Source of the DNA: BACL27 sp947488385
GTDB taxonomy: Bacteria > Actinomycetota > Acidimicrobiia > Acidimicrobiales > Ilumatobacteraceae
Direction of reading: 5' to 3'
Assembly: GCA_964203655.1 (NCBI GenBank)
Contig: CAXNMJ010000007.1
Coordinates: 1 to 64,000, forward strand
DNA length: 64,000 nucleotides
Shown: positions 47,006 to 56,352 of the stretch, piece after piece
Layout of the letters: each line of letters starts with the position of its first letter
How positions within the stretch are numbered: position 1 is the first letter of the stretch
Made by a program: the position numbers and the translations under genes
Notes under the pieces: model-generated
What the model was told of the DNA's origin: nothing
Database searches by the model: none
The model's input: the letters and a program-made list of their open reading frames with translations, nothing else

Positions 47006-47078
47006 CACCCCCAACGGGATTCGAACCCGTGCCGCCACCTTGAAAGGGTGGTGTCCTAGGCCACTAGACGATGGGGGC
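47006..47078 (-). tRNA. tRNA-Glu (TTC)
   Basis: Reverse strand begins GCCCCCATCGTCTAGTGGCC. The anticodon loop CTTTCAA carries TTC, and the T-arm contains GGTTCGAATCC. First gene of the cluster Glu-Asp-Phe; CCA is not encoded. Confidence 0.95.
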
Positions 47079-47165
47079 ATGGACCTACTATCCGTTGAGA
47101 ACCACTGAAATCTATCACCGCCAATTGCCGAAAAACCTTCGAATTCGCACGAAATCGTAAAACAA

Positions 47166-47699
47166 TCAAAGTCCACTACTTTGAGCGCTTACTGTCCACT
47201 CAAGTAGCCATCCGAGGTACTCGTAGAGCTCTTTTTGGACACTTTGCCCGTCGTCATCATCGCTCGCGCCGTCGCTTGAGTCTTCATTTGAATCGCCATC
47301 ATGTTGTGATTTGTTCTGCTTTTCATAATCTGACTCGGCAATATCTAGCGCCGTACCGATTACAAGTCGCAACGAGTTGATGCTGCGCGAAAAAGCGTCT
47401 ATTTCTTCGGCAGTTATTTCGTTTTCTTGGGTCAGTACTTTTATCGCTGTATCAATGGCTGCTAGACGCGACTCAAGAAGTTCATCGCGCATCAAGCGCT
47501 GATATTCGGCATCTTTTTTTGGATCATTGTGATACGCGGTTGGAAACAGGCGGCGCAGCGCAGCGTCGTCGTTCGAGTTCGTTAGCGATGTGCGCAATTC
47601 TTCAATCAAATTAGTCAAGATTTTTCGATGGTCGTCAGGAAGATCAACTTTGAAAGTGCCGGATTTCGTGCGAACTATCGGGCCGTTTTTGCTTTTCAC
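47166..47699 (-). CDS. DUF2017 family protein
   Basis: A 177-residue acidic protein with a helical core (DDHRKILTNLIEELRTSL ... AALRRLFPTAYHNDPKKDAEYQRLMRDELL), a DSNEDSSDGASDDDDG loop, and a conserved C-terminal YEYLGWLLEWTV segment. DUF2017 is an actinobacterial family usually encoded just downstream of clpS, as here (stop/start overlap of 4 nt). It is presumed to act with the ClpS/Clp protease system; function unproven. Confidence 0.8.
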   Translation of the reverse strand: MKSKNGPIVRTKSGTFKVDLPDDHRKILTNLIEELRTSLTNSNDDAALRRLFPTAYHNDPKKDAEYQRLMRDELLESRLAAIDTAIKVLTQENEITAEEIDAFSRSINSLRLVIGTALDIAESDYEKQNKSQHDGDSNEDSSDGASDDDDGQSVQKELYEYLGWLLEWTVSAQSSGL

Positions 47700-48007
47700 A
47701 ACGACTCATGTTCCATGGTTGCCCACAAGCCGTGTTCGTGCAATCGATAGACATCAAATTCGGCACGTTCGCGTGAACCACTAGCCACAACCGCGCGTCC
47801 TTTGTTGTGCACGTCCAGCATCAATTCAGTGGCTTTTTCCAGGCTGTATCCGAAGAGTTTTTGAAATACAAATGTCACATATGACATCAAATTGATCGGA
47901 TCGTTCCAAACAATCACGATCCACGGACGCTCAGATTTCGTCTCGTCATCAAGACTTGGCTCTTGCACCTGCGCAGGTTGCACACTCGCCTTGATAAAAA
48001 CATTCAT
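47696..48007 (-). CDS. clpS: ATP-dependent Clp protease adaptor ClpS
   Basis: A 103-residue N-end-rule adaptor delivering substrates to ClpAP/ClpCP. The core WIVIVWNDPINLMSYVTFVFQKLFGYS holds the ND(P) substrate pocket, followed by LMLDVHNKGRAVVASGSRE. The ATG at 48007 (MNVFIKASV) was chosen. A longer frame to 48067 runs over the ctaB promoter. It is divergent from ctaB. Confidence 0.92.
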   Translation of the reverse strand: MNVFIKASVQPAQVQEPSLDDETKSERPWIVIVWNDPINLMSYVTFVFQKLFGYSLEKATELMLDVHNKGRAVVASGSRERAEFDVYRLHEHGLWATMEHESL

Positions 48008-48020
48008 ATCTACAGTGTGG

Positions 48021-48048
48021 CGTACGAATTTGACAAATTCATCGTACG
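48021..48048. repeat. Inverted repeat between clpS and ctaB
   Basis: CGTACGAATTTG and CAAATTC-AT-CGTACG form a 12-bp inverted repeat around a single A, with a 2-nt bulge. It lies in the 49-bp divergent spacer of clpS and ctaB and overlaps a TTGACA hexamer (48030-48035), so it could be an operator. Confidence 0.5.
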
Positions 48049-48056
48049 ATTGGCGC

Positions 48057-48989
48057 GTGCCAATCAATGTTCGTCCCGTAGTGCCTTCAAGGTTGTTCGC
48101 GCACGAATCAAACCGGTCACCAAAGTCAGTGGTGGGCGGTTACATCGGTTTGACAAAACCCCGAATTATCGAACTTCTTTTGATCACAACAGTGCCGACC
48201 ATGGTGCTGGCAGCAGGCGAATGGCCAAGTTGGTCGTTGATTGCGATCACCTTGCTTGGTGGTTCGTTGGCCGCAGGCGGCGCAAATGCGATCAATATGT
48301 ATATTGATCGCGATATCGACAAGTTGATGAAGCGCACTCAAAATCGACCGCTTGTAACTGGTTTGATCCAGCCACGAAATGCGCTCGTGTTTGCACTTGC
48401 TCTTGAAGTGATCGCTTTTGCAATTTTGTGGACAGGTGCAAATTTACTTTCAGCAATTTTGGCTTTGAGCGCGACAGCGTTTTATGTGTTTGTCTACTCA
48501 ATGTGGCTTAAGCGCACGAGCAAACAAAACATTGTCATCGGTGGCGCTGCCGGTGCGGTGCCAACTCTCGTTGGTTGGGCTGCGGTGACAAACACAGTTG
48601 GCTGGCCGGCGATCTGGTTATTCGCGATCATTTTCTTGTGGACCCCGCCACACTTTTGGGCGCTCGCAATTCGTCACTCAGACGAATACCGCGCCGCCAA
48701 CGTGCCGATGTTGCCTTCGGTTGTTTCAATCGAAAAAACAATTCGCACGATGGTCGTTTACACCGTGGTACTTACGCTCACAACTTTCGTGATGATCCCA
48801 GTTGCAAATTTAGGATTTATCTACGGTGTCACTGCCGCCGTTTCGGGCACGGGTTTCATCGTCGGCACCGCGATGCTCAGCCGCAAGCCAACCCAAGCGT
48901 GGTCAATGCGCGTGTTCTCTTTTTCAATCACTTATGTCACTTTGTTATTCGGTGCTTTAATGCTGGATGTCTTAGTTTCAACGACTTAG
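48057..48989 (+). CDS. ctaB: Protoheme IX farnesyltransferase
   Basis: A UbiA-family prenyltransferase converting haem b to haem o for the oxidase encoded downstream. Motifs: LTKPRIIELLLITTVPTMVLA, the Asp-rich NAINMYIDRDIDKLMKRTQNRP (first allylic diphosphate site), and FLWTPPHFWALAIRHSDEY. About nine membrane helices. GTG at 48057 (310 residues) is preferred; GTG 48081 is possible. The longer frame to 47892 overlaps clpS. Confidence 0.92.
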   Translation: MPINVRPVVPSRLFAHESNRSPKSVVGGYIGLTKPRIIELLLITTVPTMVLAAGEWPSWSLIAITLLGGSLAAGGANAINMYIDRDIDKLMKRTQNRPLVTGLIQPRNALVFALALEVIAFAILWTGANLLSAILALSATAFYVFVYSMWLKRTSKQNIVIGGAAGAVPTLVGWAAVTNTVGWPAIWLFAIIFLWTPPHFWALAIRHSDEYRAANVPMLPSVVSIEKTIRTMVVYTVVLTLTTFVMIPVANLGFIYGVTAAVSGTGFIVGTAMLSRKPTQAWSMRVFSFSITYVTLLFGALMLDVLVSTT

Positions 48990-49043
48990 TGCAATAGAGA
49001 AGTTTCCTTATTAAACAGGCAAACTGTTAGCGTTATCTGAGTT

Positions 49044-50519
49044 ATGACGGCTACTAAATCAACTTTTCTTGGGACTATCGCGGCGTATTTAATGGCGACA
49101 GACCATAAGCGAATCGGCCGTCTTTTAATTTCTTTTTCAGCAATTTTTGCCATTGGCGCAGCAGCCGAAGGTGCTCTTTTGGGCGCCGAAAGAATCAGTT
49201 CAAGTTCGTCGCTAGTTGATGCAGGAATTCTCGTCCAGCTGTTTTCAGCATTTCGTTTTGACCTGATTTTTGCCGTTGGTGCCCCATTGATGTTGGGTAT
49301 TGCAGTTGCAATCGTGCCGATGCAAATCGGCGCACGTTCTTTGGCGTTTGCTCGTGGCGCGCAGTTCGGTTTTTACCTCTGGTTGTTCGGTGTTGTTTTG
49401 GTCGGCACGTCGTATTTGAACAACGGTGGTCCTGGCGGCGGCAATGCCGACATGGTCGATCTGTTTCTTGTCGGCTTGGGCTTAGTCATCGCAGGACTCA
49501 CTGTTATTAGTGCGTCTATTGCAACAACAGTTTTAACTTCTCGTCGCGCCGGAATGACGCTGATGGAAGCCCCAATTTTTTCGTGGTCGGCATTGATCGC
49601 AAGTTTGTCTTTAATTTTTACTCTGCCAGTCATGGCTGGTGCTTTGATCTTTGTCGCAGTTGACCACACTTACGAGCGAGCAACATTCGGCGCTACGCAA
49701 GGCGTAAATGCGTGGATCGGTTGGGCGTTCACCGCACCGCAAATTTTCATTATTGCAATTCCAACACTCGGCATCTTGGCGCAAATCGTGGCGACAATGA
49801 CACGTGGCAAGCAGCCACTTCGCGCAGGCCTCTTTGTTGGTGTCGGTTTGATGTCGGTCACCGTCATCGGTTCAGTAACACAGTCTTCGTTCAGTGCCAA
49901 TTTCTCGGGTGGGCTCAGCGAGATAGCCAAATCGCTGATTCCATATTTGTTTTTCAACGCTTTTTCGATTCTTGGTGTGCTGATTGTTCTTGGGTTGTGT
50001 TTGCTTGCGCTTAAAAACGAGAAAGCAAAACCAACCGCACCATTCGTGCCGGCGTTTCTCGGTGTTGGCATGGTTCTTACAGGCATGGTTGGTAATGCAG
50101 CGCACAAAATTTCAAACTTCGGTTTGGTCAATACAGTTTTTGAAGAAGCCGTACTTGTTTATATTTGCTACGGCGTATTGCTCAGCAGCCTCGGTGCCGT
50201 AGCCCACTTCGGACCACGAATTTGGGGCAGAGAAATTCCATCTAACGCAGTTGTCGGCCTTGGGTTGCTTGGTTTCGTGGCCACAGTGCTGGCGTCATTG
50301 CCTTATTTCATTGCCGGTTTTGCTGATCAGCCATCTGGTGTGGCCGATGGTTTCAACTATTCAGGACCAGCCTGGCTGTGGAACTCACTCGTTGCCGCAG
50401 GCCACGGATTGATGGCTCTTGTTGTGTTGTTGTCGGTTGCACTTGCGACAAAATCTTTTCGTTCGGGCAAAGTCAGCACTGCAACCGATGCAGATCTCTA
50501 CGAGAGCGTTAACGGTTAA
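49044..50519 (+). CDS. Haem-copper-oxidase subunit I-like protein lacking all metal ligands
   Basis: A 491-residue, 12-helix-like protein whose layout follows CtaD helix by helix: VPMQIGARSLAF corresponds to VPLQIGARDVAF, and WAFTAPQIFIIAIPTLGI to the WIFGHPEVYILILPSFGI segment. All catalytic residues are changed: the low-spin haem His is F70, the CuB His is A231 with its Tyr now F235, the CuB His-His pair is S281-S282, and the HFH haem ligands are Y373 and C375. It cannot bind haem a, haem a3 or CuB in the known way. It heads the oxidase cluster, after ctaB. Function unknown; a structural or assembly role is inference. Confidence 0.75.
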   Translation: MTATKSTFLGTIAAYLMATDHKRIGRLLISFSAIFAIGAAAEGALLGAERISSSSSLVDAGILVQLFSAFRFDLIFAVGAPLMLGIAVAIVPMQIGARSLAFARGAQFGFYLWLFGVVLVGTSYLNNGGPGGGNADMVDLFLVGLGLVIAGLTVISASIATTVLTSRRAGMTLMEAPIFSWSALIASLSLIFTLPVMAGALIFVAVDHTYERATFGATQGVNAWIGWAFTAPQIFIIAIPTLGILAQIVATMTRGKQPLRAGLFVGVGLMSVTVIGSVTQSSFSANFSGGLSEIAKSLIPYLFFNAFSILGVLIVLGLCLLALKNEKAKPTAPFVPAFLGVGMVLTGMVGNAAHKISNFGLVNTVFEEAVLVYICYGVLLSSLGAVAHFGPRIWGREIPSNAVVGLGLLGFVATVLASLPYFIAGFADQPSGVADGFNYSGPAWLWNSLVAAGHGLMALVVLLSVALATKSFRSGKVSTATDADLYESVNG

Positions 50520-50530
50520 GGAACTTTGAG

Positions 50531-51145
50531 ATGAACACTTCAGCAACCGCACTTGGCTCAGGACCAAAGGTCGTGATGCGTCGACCAACACTTGTGTTGT
50601 CGGGTTTGTTGTCGGTAGCTAGCGCGATGTTGATGGGTTCAATGTTGGCAATTTGGCTCGACTTCAGATCAAAAGCACCATTGCGCGAATCTTCTGACGG
50701 CAGCATGATGTTGCGCGATTGGTTGCCAGAGAACATCAAGATTCCAGAGGTCGCGACAAACACGATGATGATGACTTTTGTTATCACCTGCGTGATGGCG
50801 CAATGGGCCGTCTACTCTTCTCGTCGCAATGATCCAAAACACACTTCGCTTGCTCTCGGTGTTGTTCTGCTCACAGAGATTGCCTTAATCAACGCACAAG
50901 TTGCAATTTATTTGCAAATGGATATTGCTGTTCGCGACGGAAGTTACATGATGATGTTTTACGCCGTGACCGCAACGATGTTGACGATGATCGTCATCTG
51001 CATGGGCTTTACTTTGTTGGCTTTGTTCAGGTCACTTGGTGGTCGCTCTGGTGATCGCGATTTGGTTTCAGCACACGCGCTTTATTGTTACGCCATTGCT
51101 GTAATTTTTGCAGCGGTGTGGTTCGTGGTTTACGTTCAAAAGTAG
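50531..51145 (+). CDS. Divergent cytochrome-oxidase subunit III-like membrane protein
   Basis: A 204-residue protein with five hydrophobic segments. The first (PTLVLSGLLSVASAMLMGSMLAIWL) matches the first helix of CtaE in the same cluster, and the last part ends in the AVIFAAVWFVVYV segment corresponding to CtaE's DIVWIIIFTLVYLI helix. The conserved Glu, His and Trp of real subunit III are mostly missing. It starts 11 nt after the subunit I-like gene, so they form a pair. Similarity is weak and rests on position, size and helix pattern. Confidence 0.55.
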   Translation: MNTSATALGSGPKVVMRRPTLVLSGLLSVASAMLMGSMLAIWLDFRSKAPLRESSDGSMMLRDWLPENIKIPEVATNTMMMTFVITCVMAQWAVYSSRRNDPKHTSLALGVVLLTEIALINAQVAIYLQMDIAVRDGSYMMMFYAVTATMLTMIVICMGFTLLALFRSLGGRSGDRDLVSAHALYCYAIAVIFAAVWFVVYVQK

Positions 51146-51147
51146 GG

Positions 51148-52260
51148 ATGATGTTTTCAACAGGTTTTAAATACTTCTTCGGAGTAACAGTGCTTTCGGT
51201 TGTTGCACTTGTTATGTCGGTCGCATTATTCAAAAACCTTGCTCTGATCGGCGTGGCAATCACGTTTCTAATCGCAGCGGGCGCACTGTTGGCGGGACTT
51301 GCAATAATCACAAGCGACGGCACAACCCGCGATGCCAATGTGCAGACATCTGATATGACAACACAAAGTTTGTGGCCACTTGTAACTGGCATCGGCACGG
51401 TATTTCTGGCACTTGGCTTAGTCACGTCATCAATTGTGTTCTTTGGTGGAGTCGTCGTTCTGTTGGCCGCGCTCAGCGAATGGATGATTCAGGCGTGGAG
51501 CGAACGTGCTTCAAGTGATGCAAGCCATAATGCCGAGGCTCGCAAACGATTGTTGAACCCGATTGAGTTTCCAGTTTTGGCTGCCCTCGGTCTTGGCGTC
51601 GTAATTTTTGCATTTTCACGAATCATGTTGACAGTCGATAAGTCAACTGGGGCGGTGTTGTTTATTGTTGCTGGCACTCTTGTTCTTGTTGCCGGAACCC
51701 TTTTTGCAATCAAGCCAAACATGAAGCGTTCGGTAGGTTCAGCAATTTGTGCACTTGGAGCAATTGGCATCATTGCCGGTGGTGTTGCGAGCGCAGTCTC
51801 AGGCGAACGTGAAGAACTCGTGCTCGCGGCCGAAGAAGGTCACTTCACGCATAAAGAGTGCGGCCCAGAAGAATCTAAATATTTTGACAAGCTCAAAGAA
51901 GAGACTCTGTCTCTACGTAGTTCAGTTAGCGCAACAATCATCTACCAAGATGGCGAATTGATTGCCAACATCCAAGGTTTGAACAAGCCGCAAAAATCGA
52001 TCACAGTGCCGCGCTCAAACCCAACCAACATTATTTTCAGAAATGCAACAGAAGGCGAGTTCCGCTTGGTTGTTGATTTGGGCAAACCTAAGACCGAAGA
52101 TAAAGACAAGCATCACGATGGTGACTGCACTCAACTTATTGAAACTGGTGGCGAACAAAGCCTCACTCTAAATTTTCCGAAGTCTTCAAGTGCCGATAAT
52201 CACTACAAGTTGTTTATCGCGGGCGCCGAAGATAAGCAGATAGAAGTGGTGGTGCCTTAA
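51148..52260 (+). CDS. CtaF-like membrane protein with C-terminal periplasmic domain
   Basis: A 370-residue protein. Two N-terminal helices (about 10-55) precede a segment SLWPLVTGIGTVFLALGLV ... GGVVVLLAALSEWMIQAW that closely follows the CtaF-like end of CtaD (YWPIVLAFGLPVITFG ... VGGVIVLFAAYGWALE). Further helices follow at about 150-235, and then a soluble C-terminal domain (about 240-370) of beta-strand pattern, cupredoxin-like in size but with no clear copper-ligand set. The ATG at 51148 was chosen. Its TAA overlaps the ctaC ATG (TAATG), linking it to the real oxidase genes. Confidence 0.5.
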   Translation: MMFSTGFKYFFGVTVLSVVALVMSVALFKNLALIGVAITFLIAAGALLAGLAIITSDGTTRDANVQTSDMTTQSLWPLVTGIGTVFLALGLVTSSIVFFGGVVVLLAALSEWMIQAWSERASSDASHNAEARKRLLNPIEFPVLAALGLGVVIFAFSRIMLTVDKSTGAVLFIVAGTLVLVAGTLFAIKPNMKRSVGSAICALGAIGIIAGGVASAVSGEREELVLAAEEGHFTHKECGPEESKYFDKLKEETLSLRSSVSATIIYQDGELIANIQGLNKPQKSITVPRSNPTNIIFRNATEGEFRLVVDLGKPKTEDKDKHHDGDCTQLIETGGEQSLTLNFPKSSSADNHYKLFIAGAEDKQIEVVVP

Positions 52261-53450
52261 TGCATAAAACATTGAAATCTGCGTTCGTTGTTTTGGTGGG
52301 CTCGCTAACGGCTGCGAGTTGCGCAACAAACGCACCGCAAGATACTTGGCAGCCCAAAGGTCCAAACGCCAAACTCATTGACGATCTTCAGCAACCTGTT
52401 TTCGCAGTCGCGGGCATCATCGGTTTAATTGTTGCGGCTGCTGTCACTTATACGGTCATCAAATATCGAGATCGTGGTCAGCCAATTCCTGAGCAGACGC
52501 ACGGTAAGCCAGCACTTGAAATTACGTTGACGGTTATTCCGGCTTTGATTTTGGCTGTTGTCGCAGTTTTCACGTTTGGTGCAATTTTTAAATTGGCAAA
52601 AACAGATGACACTGAGATGATCATCAACGTCACAGGTCAACAGTGGTGGTGGGAGTACGACTACCCCGTACAAAACGAATTCGGCATCACATCCCCGATC
52701 ATCAGTTCAGGCCAACTCGTGATGCCGGTCGGCACAAAAGTTTTGTTGCGCGAGACAAGTCGCGACGTCATTCATTCATATTGGATCCCGGCATTGAACG
52801 GCAAGCGCGATGCTGTGCCTGGTCGAGTGCAAACCTTGCGTCTTGAAGCCGATGAGCCCGGTATTTACGCGGGTCAATGCACAGAATTCTGCGGACTTTC
52901 GCACGCCAACATGCGAATGGAAGCAGTTGCGCTGAGCAAAGAAGATTTTGCCAAGTGGGTTGCCAATCAACAGGCGCCGTATGTCGCGCCTGCAAAAGAT
53001 TCGCTTGCCCAACAAGGTGAGACAGTGTTTCTTAATCAGTGCGTTCGATGCCATCAAGTAAATGGTTTGATGCGTGCCGACGGCACACCGGCAATTGCTG
53101 CTCCAGACGAAAACGTTTGGTCGGGTGCTGCGCCAAACCTCTCGCATTTGATGTCACGCAACACGTTTGCTGGTGCCGCATTTGATCTTTTGTCAAAGAA
53201 GTGTCGTGACGAAGTTTGGGGTGCGCCAAGCAACGTGGTTGGCGCAAAGTATTTGGCTGGCGTCACCGAAGACTGCTTGAATCAAAAAGATCTGCGAGCA
53301 TGGTTACGCAATGCTCCTGAGATGAAACCGATGTATGCGAACCCCGCCGACCTTGAGGTCAGCAACGGCAAATACCGTGGCATGCCGTATCTGGCGCTCA
53401 GCGAAGATGACATCAACAAACTTGTTGCATACCTCTTAACCCTGAAGTAA
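52260..53450 (+). CDS. ctaC: Cytochrome c oxidase subunit II with fused cytochrome c
   Basis: A 396-residue caa3-type subunit II. A signal sequence with a lipobox-like AASC lies near residue 21, followed by two membrane helices. The CuA domain has HSYWIPALNGKRDAVPG, then AGQCTEFCGLSHANM (Cys, Cys, His, Met ligands). The C-terminal cytochrome c domain has CVRCH and the axial Met in RGMPYL. The cytochrome domain has a long insertion with extra cysteines. It accepts electrons directly from the bc1 complex's cytochrome partner or a soluble cytochrome. Confidence 0.93.
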   Translation: MHKTLKSAFVVLVGSLTAASCATNAPQDTWQPKGPNAKLIDDLQQPVFAVAGIIGLIVAAAVTYTVIKYRDRGQPIPEQTHGKPALEITLTVIPALILAVVAVFTFGAIFKLAKTDDTEMIINVTGQQWWWEYDYPVQNEFGITSPIISSGQLVMPVGTKVLLRETSRDVIHSYWIPALNGKRDAVPGRVQTLRLEADEPGIYAGQCTEFCGLSHANMRMEAVALSKEDFAKWVANQQAPYVAPAKDSLAQQGETVFLNQCVRCHQVNGLMRADGTPAIAAPDENVWSGAAPNLSHLMSRNTFAGAAFDLLSKKCRDEVWGAPSNVVGAKYLAGVTEDCLNQKDLRAWLRNAPEMKPMYANPADLEVSNGKYRGMPYLALSEDDINKLVAYLLTLK

Positions 53451-53471
53451 AAATAGAAACCGAGCATCATC

Positions 53472-55448
53472 ATGGCCATCATTGAACGTCCAGCCCCAAC
53501 AGTTCCAGCAGTTGTCACGCCAACGTCTACATACGGCGTACTCAAACGACCCGTCTCTACAACTGGTTGGCGCTCGTGGGTTTTCACTGTTGACCACAAA
53601 AAACTCGGAATCATGTACGGCGTTACTGCAATGTTCTTCTTTATTGTTGGCGGTGTCGAAGCGTTACTGATTCGTTTGCAACTTGCCGCCCCAAACGGCA
53701 AGGTGTTGAACGCCGATCTTTACAACCAGATGTTCACGATGCACGCAACCACCATGGTGTTCTTGTTCGTAATGCCGATGGCGGCGGCTTTCGCCAACTA
53801 TTTCGTACCTCTTCAAATCGGTGCACGAGACGTTGCTTTCCCGCGACTCAATGCTTTTGGTTTCTGGGCGCTGTTGTTCGGCGGAATCTTCCTCAACTTG
53901 GCGTGGTTTTTAGGCGGTGCAGCAGATGGTGGTTGGTTCATGTATGCGCCAAACTCTGGACCAGTATTTTCACCAACTCACGGCGTTGACTTTTGGGCCT
54001 TGGGTTTGCAGATTGCTGGCATCGCATCGTTGACCGGCGCCATCAACCTGATCATCACCGTGCTCAACATGCGCGCTCCAGGCATGTCACTGATGAAGAT
54101 GCCAATTTTTACTTGGATGATTACTGTCGTGCAGTTTTTGTTGCTGTTCGCGGTGCCAGTCATCACCGTGGCGTTGTTTTTGCTTTCCTTCCAACGCAAC
54201 TTTGGTGCACGCTTTTTCGACGTGGCCGCCGGCGCCGACCCGTTGTTGTGGCAACACTTGTTCTGGATCTTCGGTCACCCTGAGGTTTACATTCTGATTT
54301 TGCCTTCGTTCGGCATTATTTCTGAAGTGCTTCCGGTGTTCTCACGCAAGCCGCTCTTTGGTTATCCGTTTGTTGTTTTCTCGGGTGCTGCAATTGGTTT
54401 TGTGGGCTGGGGAGTTTGGGCTCACCACATGTTCGCTTCGGGTCTCGGCCCTGTTTCAGTCGCCGTTTTCTCGCTTACAACGATGGCAATCGCGGTACCT
54501 ACTGGCGTAAAAATCATCAACTGGACGCTCACAATGTGGGGCGGCAAGCTCTGGTTCACCACCGCAATGAAGTTTGCAATTGGTTTGATCGTCTTGTTCA
54601 CGGTCGGTGGCTTGTCTGGTGTAACGCACTCAGTAGCTCCATCTGACACGCAGCAAACCGATACGTATTACATCGTGGCTCACTTTCACTATGTGTTGTT
54701 CGGTGGTGCCGTGTTAGGCATTTTTTCTGGTTTCTACTACTGGTGGCCAAAAGTGTTCGGCAAGATGTTGAACGAGAAACTTGGATCATGGAACTTCTGG
54801 TTGATGATCATCGGTTTGAATTTAACTTTCGGTCCGATGCATATCTTGGGGTTGCAAGGCCAACCACGTCGTATGTATCAGTGGACAGAAGCCCGCGCCG
54901 GTGAAGGTTTTTTCAATCTCGCCTTTTGGAACATGATCGCTTCGATCGGCTCGTTTATTTTGGCGGTACTGGCATTTTGATGTTCTTAATCAACGTCTGG
55001 GTGACTTGGCGCAATCCGACCAAAGCGCCTCTTGATCCATGGGATGCTCGCAGCCTTGAGTGGATGACAACTAATCCACCAAAAGAACACAACTTTGATG
55101 TGATTCCAACCGTGCATCACCTTGACGAGTTTTTTCATCGTAAATATGAAGAAGATGCAACCACTCACACGATGAAGCAAGTAGCCACAGCCGAAGAGTT
55201 AATTGCCGAGCAAGAACGCAATGCTGACAAGCACATTCACATGCCGTCGCCTTCTTATTGGCCGATCGTTTTGGCTTTCGGTTTGCCGGTCATCACATTC
55301 GGCATGATCTACTCGTCATTTGATTTCGGTTGTGGGTGGCGTGATTGTTTTGTTCGCCGCTTACGGTTGGGCACTTGAGTCAAGCACAGCGCCAGATTCA
55401 GATTTTGAAAACAACACTCCGGGCACTGCGATGGCAAAACATGACTGA
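53472..55448 (+). CDS. ctaD: Cytochrome c oxidase subunit I, fused to a CtaF-like C-terminus (two frameshifts)
   Basis: The catalytic subunit. Metal ligands are intact: H91 (haem a), H269 with Y273 (CuB and its cross-linked Tyr), H318-H319 (CuB), H404 (haem a3) and H406 (haem a). After the last core helix the frame breaks near 54975 (GCATTTTGATG, one T short). It continues as LMFLINVWVTWRNP and a long C-terminal extension with HMPSPSYWPIVLAFGLPVITFG. It breaks again near 55320 (TTT for TT) before LISVVGGVIVLFAAYGWALES. Corrected length is about 658 residues, so about 100 residues form a two-helix CtaF-like module. Both shifts are probably sequence errors. Confidence 0.9.
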
Positions 55449-56029
55449 TGTAACTCACGATCACGCCAGCAGCACTGGCATCTCAAATGTCAAACTTGGC
55501 ATGTGGGCTTTCTTGGGCTCAGAATGCTTGTTGTTTGGTGGCTTGATTTCTACTTACATGTTGTATCGCGGTCGCGTTACAGGTGGTCCTCGACCTTCGC
55601 AGATTTTTGATATTCCGTTCACTTCGGTGAGCAGTTTCATTTTGTTGATGAGCTCTTTGACGATGGTGCTGGCAGTAAGTGCAGCGCACAAAGAACGACG
55701 ATCGCAAAATCAATTTGTGGCTGACCGTCACGGCGTTGCTTGGGGCAACATTTGTCGGTGGCCAAGTTTATGAGTTCACTGCGTTCTACAAAGAAGGCTT
55801 GGGCTTCTCAACAAGTCTGTTCGGCTCGAGTTTCTATACATTGACCGGCTTTCACGGCGTTCACGTAACTGTGGGCATCATCATGCTGATGTCGCTTGTC
55901 GGCATTTTGAAGCGCAGCAAAGTGCCTGGCAAGAAAGCCGAAGTCGTCGAAATGATCGGTCTTTACTGGCACTTCGTCGACATTGTTTGGATCATCATCT
56001 TCACGCTCGTTTATTTGATTCCGGTTTGA
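55441..56029 (+). CDS. ctaE: Cytochrome c oxidase subunit III (one frameshift)
   Basis: Subunit III starts MTDVTHDHASSTGISNVKLGMWAFLGSECLLFGGL and continues to HKNDDRKINLWLTVTALLGATFVGGQVYEF and FYTLTGFHGVHVTVGIIML, ending with GLYWHFVDIVWIIIFTLVY. The frame breaks near 55690-55692, where AAA should be AA. Corrected length is about 195 residues, normal for actinobacterial CtaE. The ATG at 55441 overlaps the ctaD stop by 8 nt. Confidence 0.92.
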
Positions 56030-56031
56030 TC

Positions 56032-56343
56032 ATGACGACTGAAACAGCACCCTCAACACACGAAAAAGAACACGGCATGAGCGATGCAGGTTATGTTCGC
56101 ATTGCTTTAATTTTGGCGGCAATTACTGCGCTTGAAGTTTCAACTTATTACGTTGACTTTGGGGTGCTCTTTTTGCCTGCTTTGTTGATCATGATGGTGG
56201 TCAAGTTTGTGATGGTTGTTAGTTACTTCATGCATCTGAAATTCGATAATAAAGTCTTTAGCTTCTTGTTTTACGCTGGGTTGTTCTTGGCCGTGGGTGT
56301 ATACATCGCATTTCTCGCAACATTTAAATTCTTTTTACAATAA
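56032..56343 (+). CDS. Cytochrome c oxidase subunit IV (COX4_pro family)
   Basis: A 103-residue protein with three hydrophobic segments (about 22-40, 43-63, 74-97) and the SYFMHLKFDNKVFSFLFY core typical of prokaryotic subunit IV (PF03626), which stabilises CuB-site assembly in related enzymes. The ATG at 56032 lies 2 nt after the ctaE stop. The longer frame to 55987 is a shadow of ctaE. Confidence 0.85.
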   Translation: MTTETAPSTHEKEHGMSDAGYVRIALILAAITALEVSTYYVDFGVLFLPALLIMMVVKFVMVVSYFMHLKFDNKVFSFLFYAGLFLAVGVYIAFLATFKFFLQ

Positions 56344-56352
56344 GTCTCTGAG

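Noticed and set aside
47892..48056. ctaB translation from 47892
   Set aside because: The extra N-terminal residues have no UbiA-family similarity and overlap clpS on the other strand.
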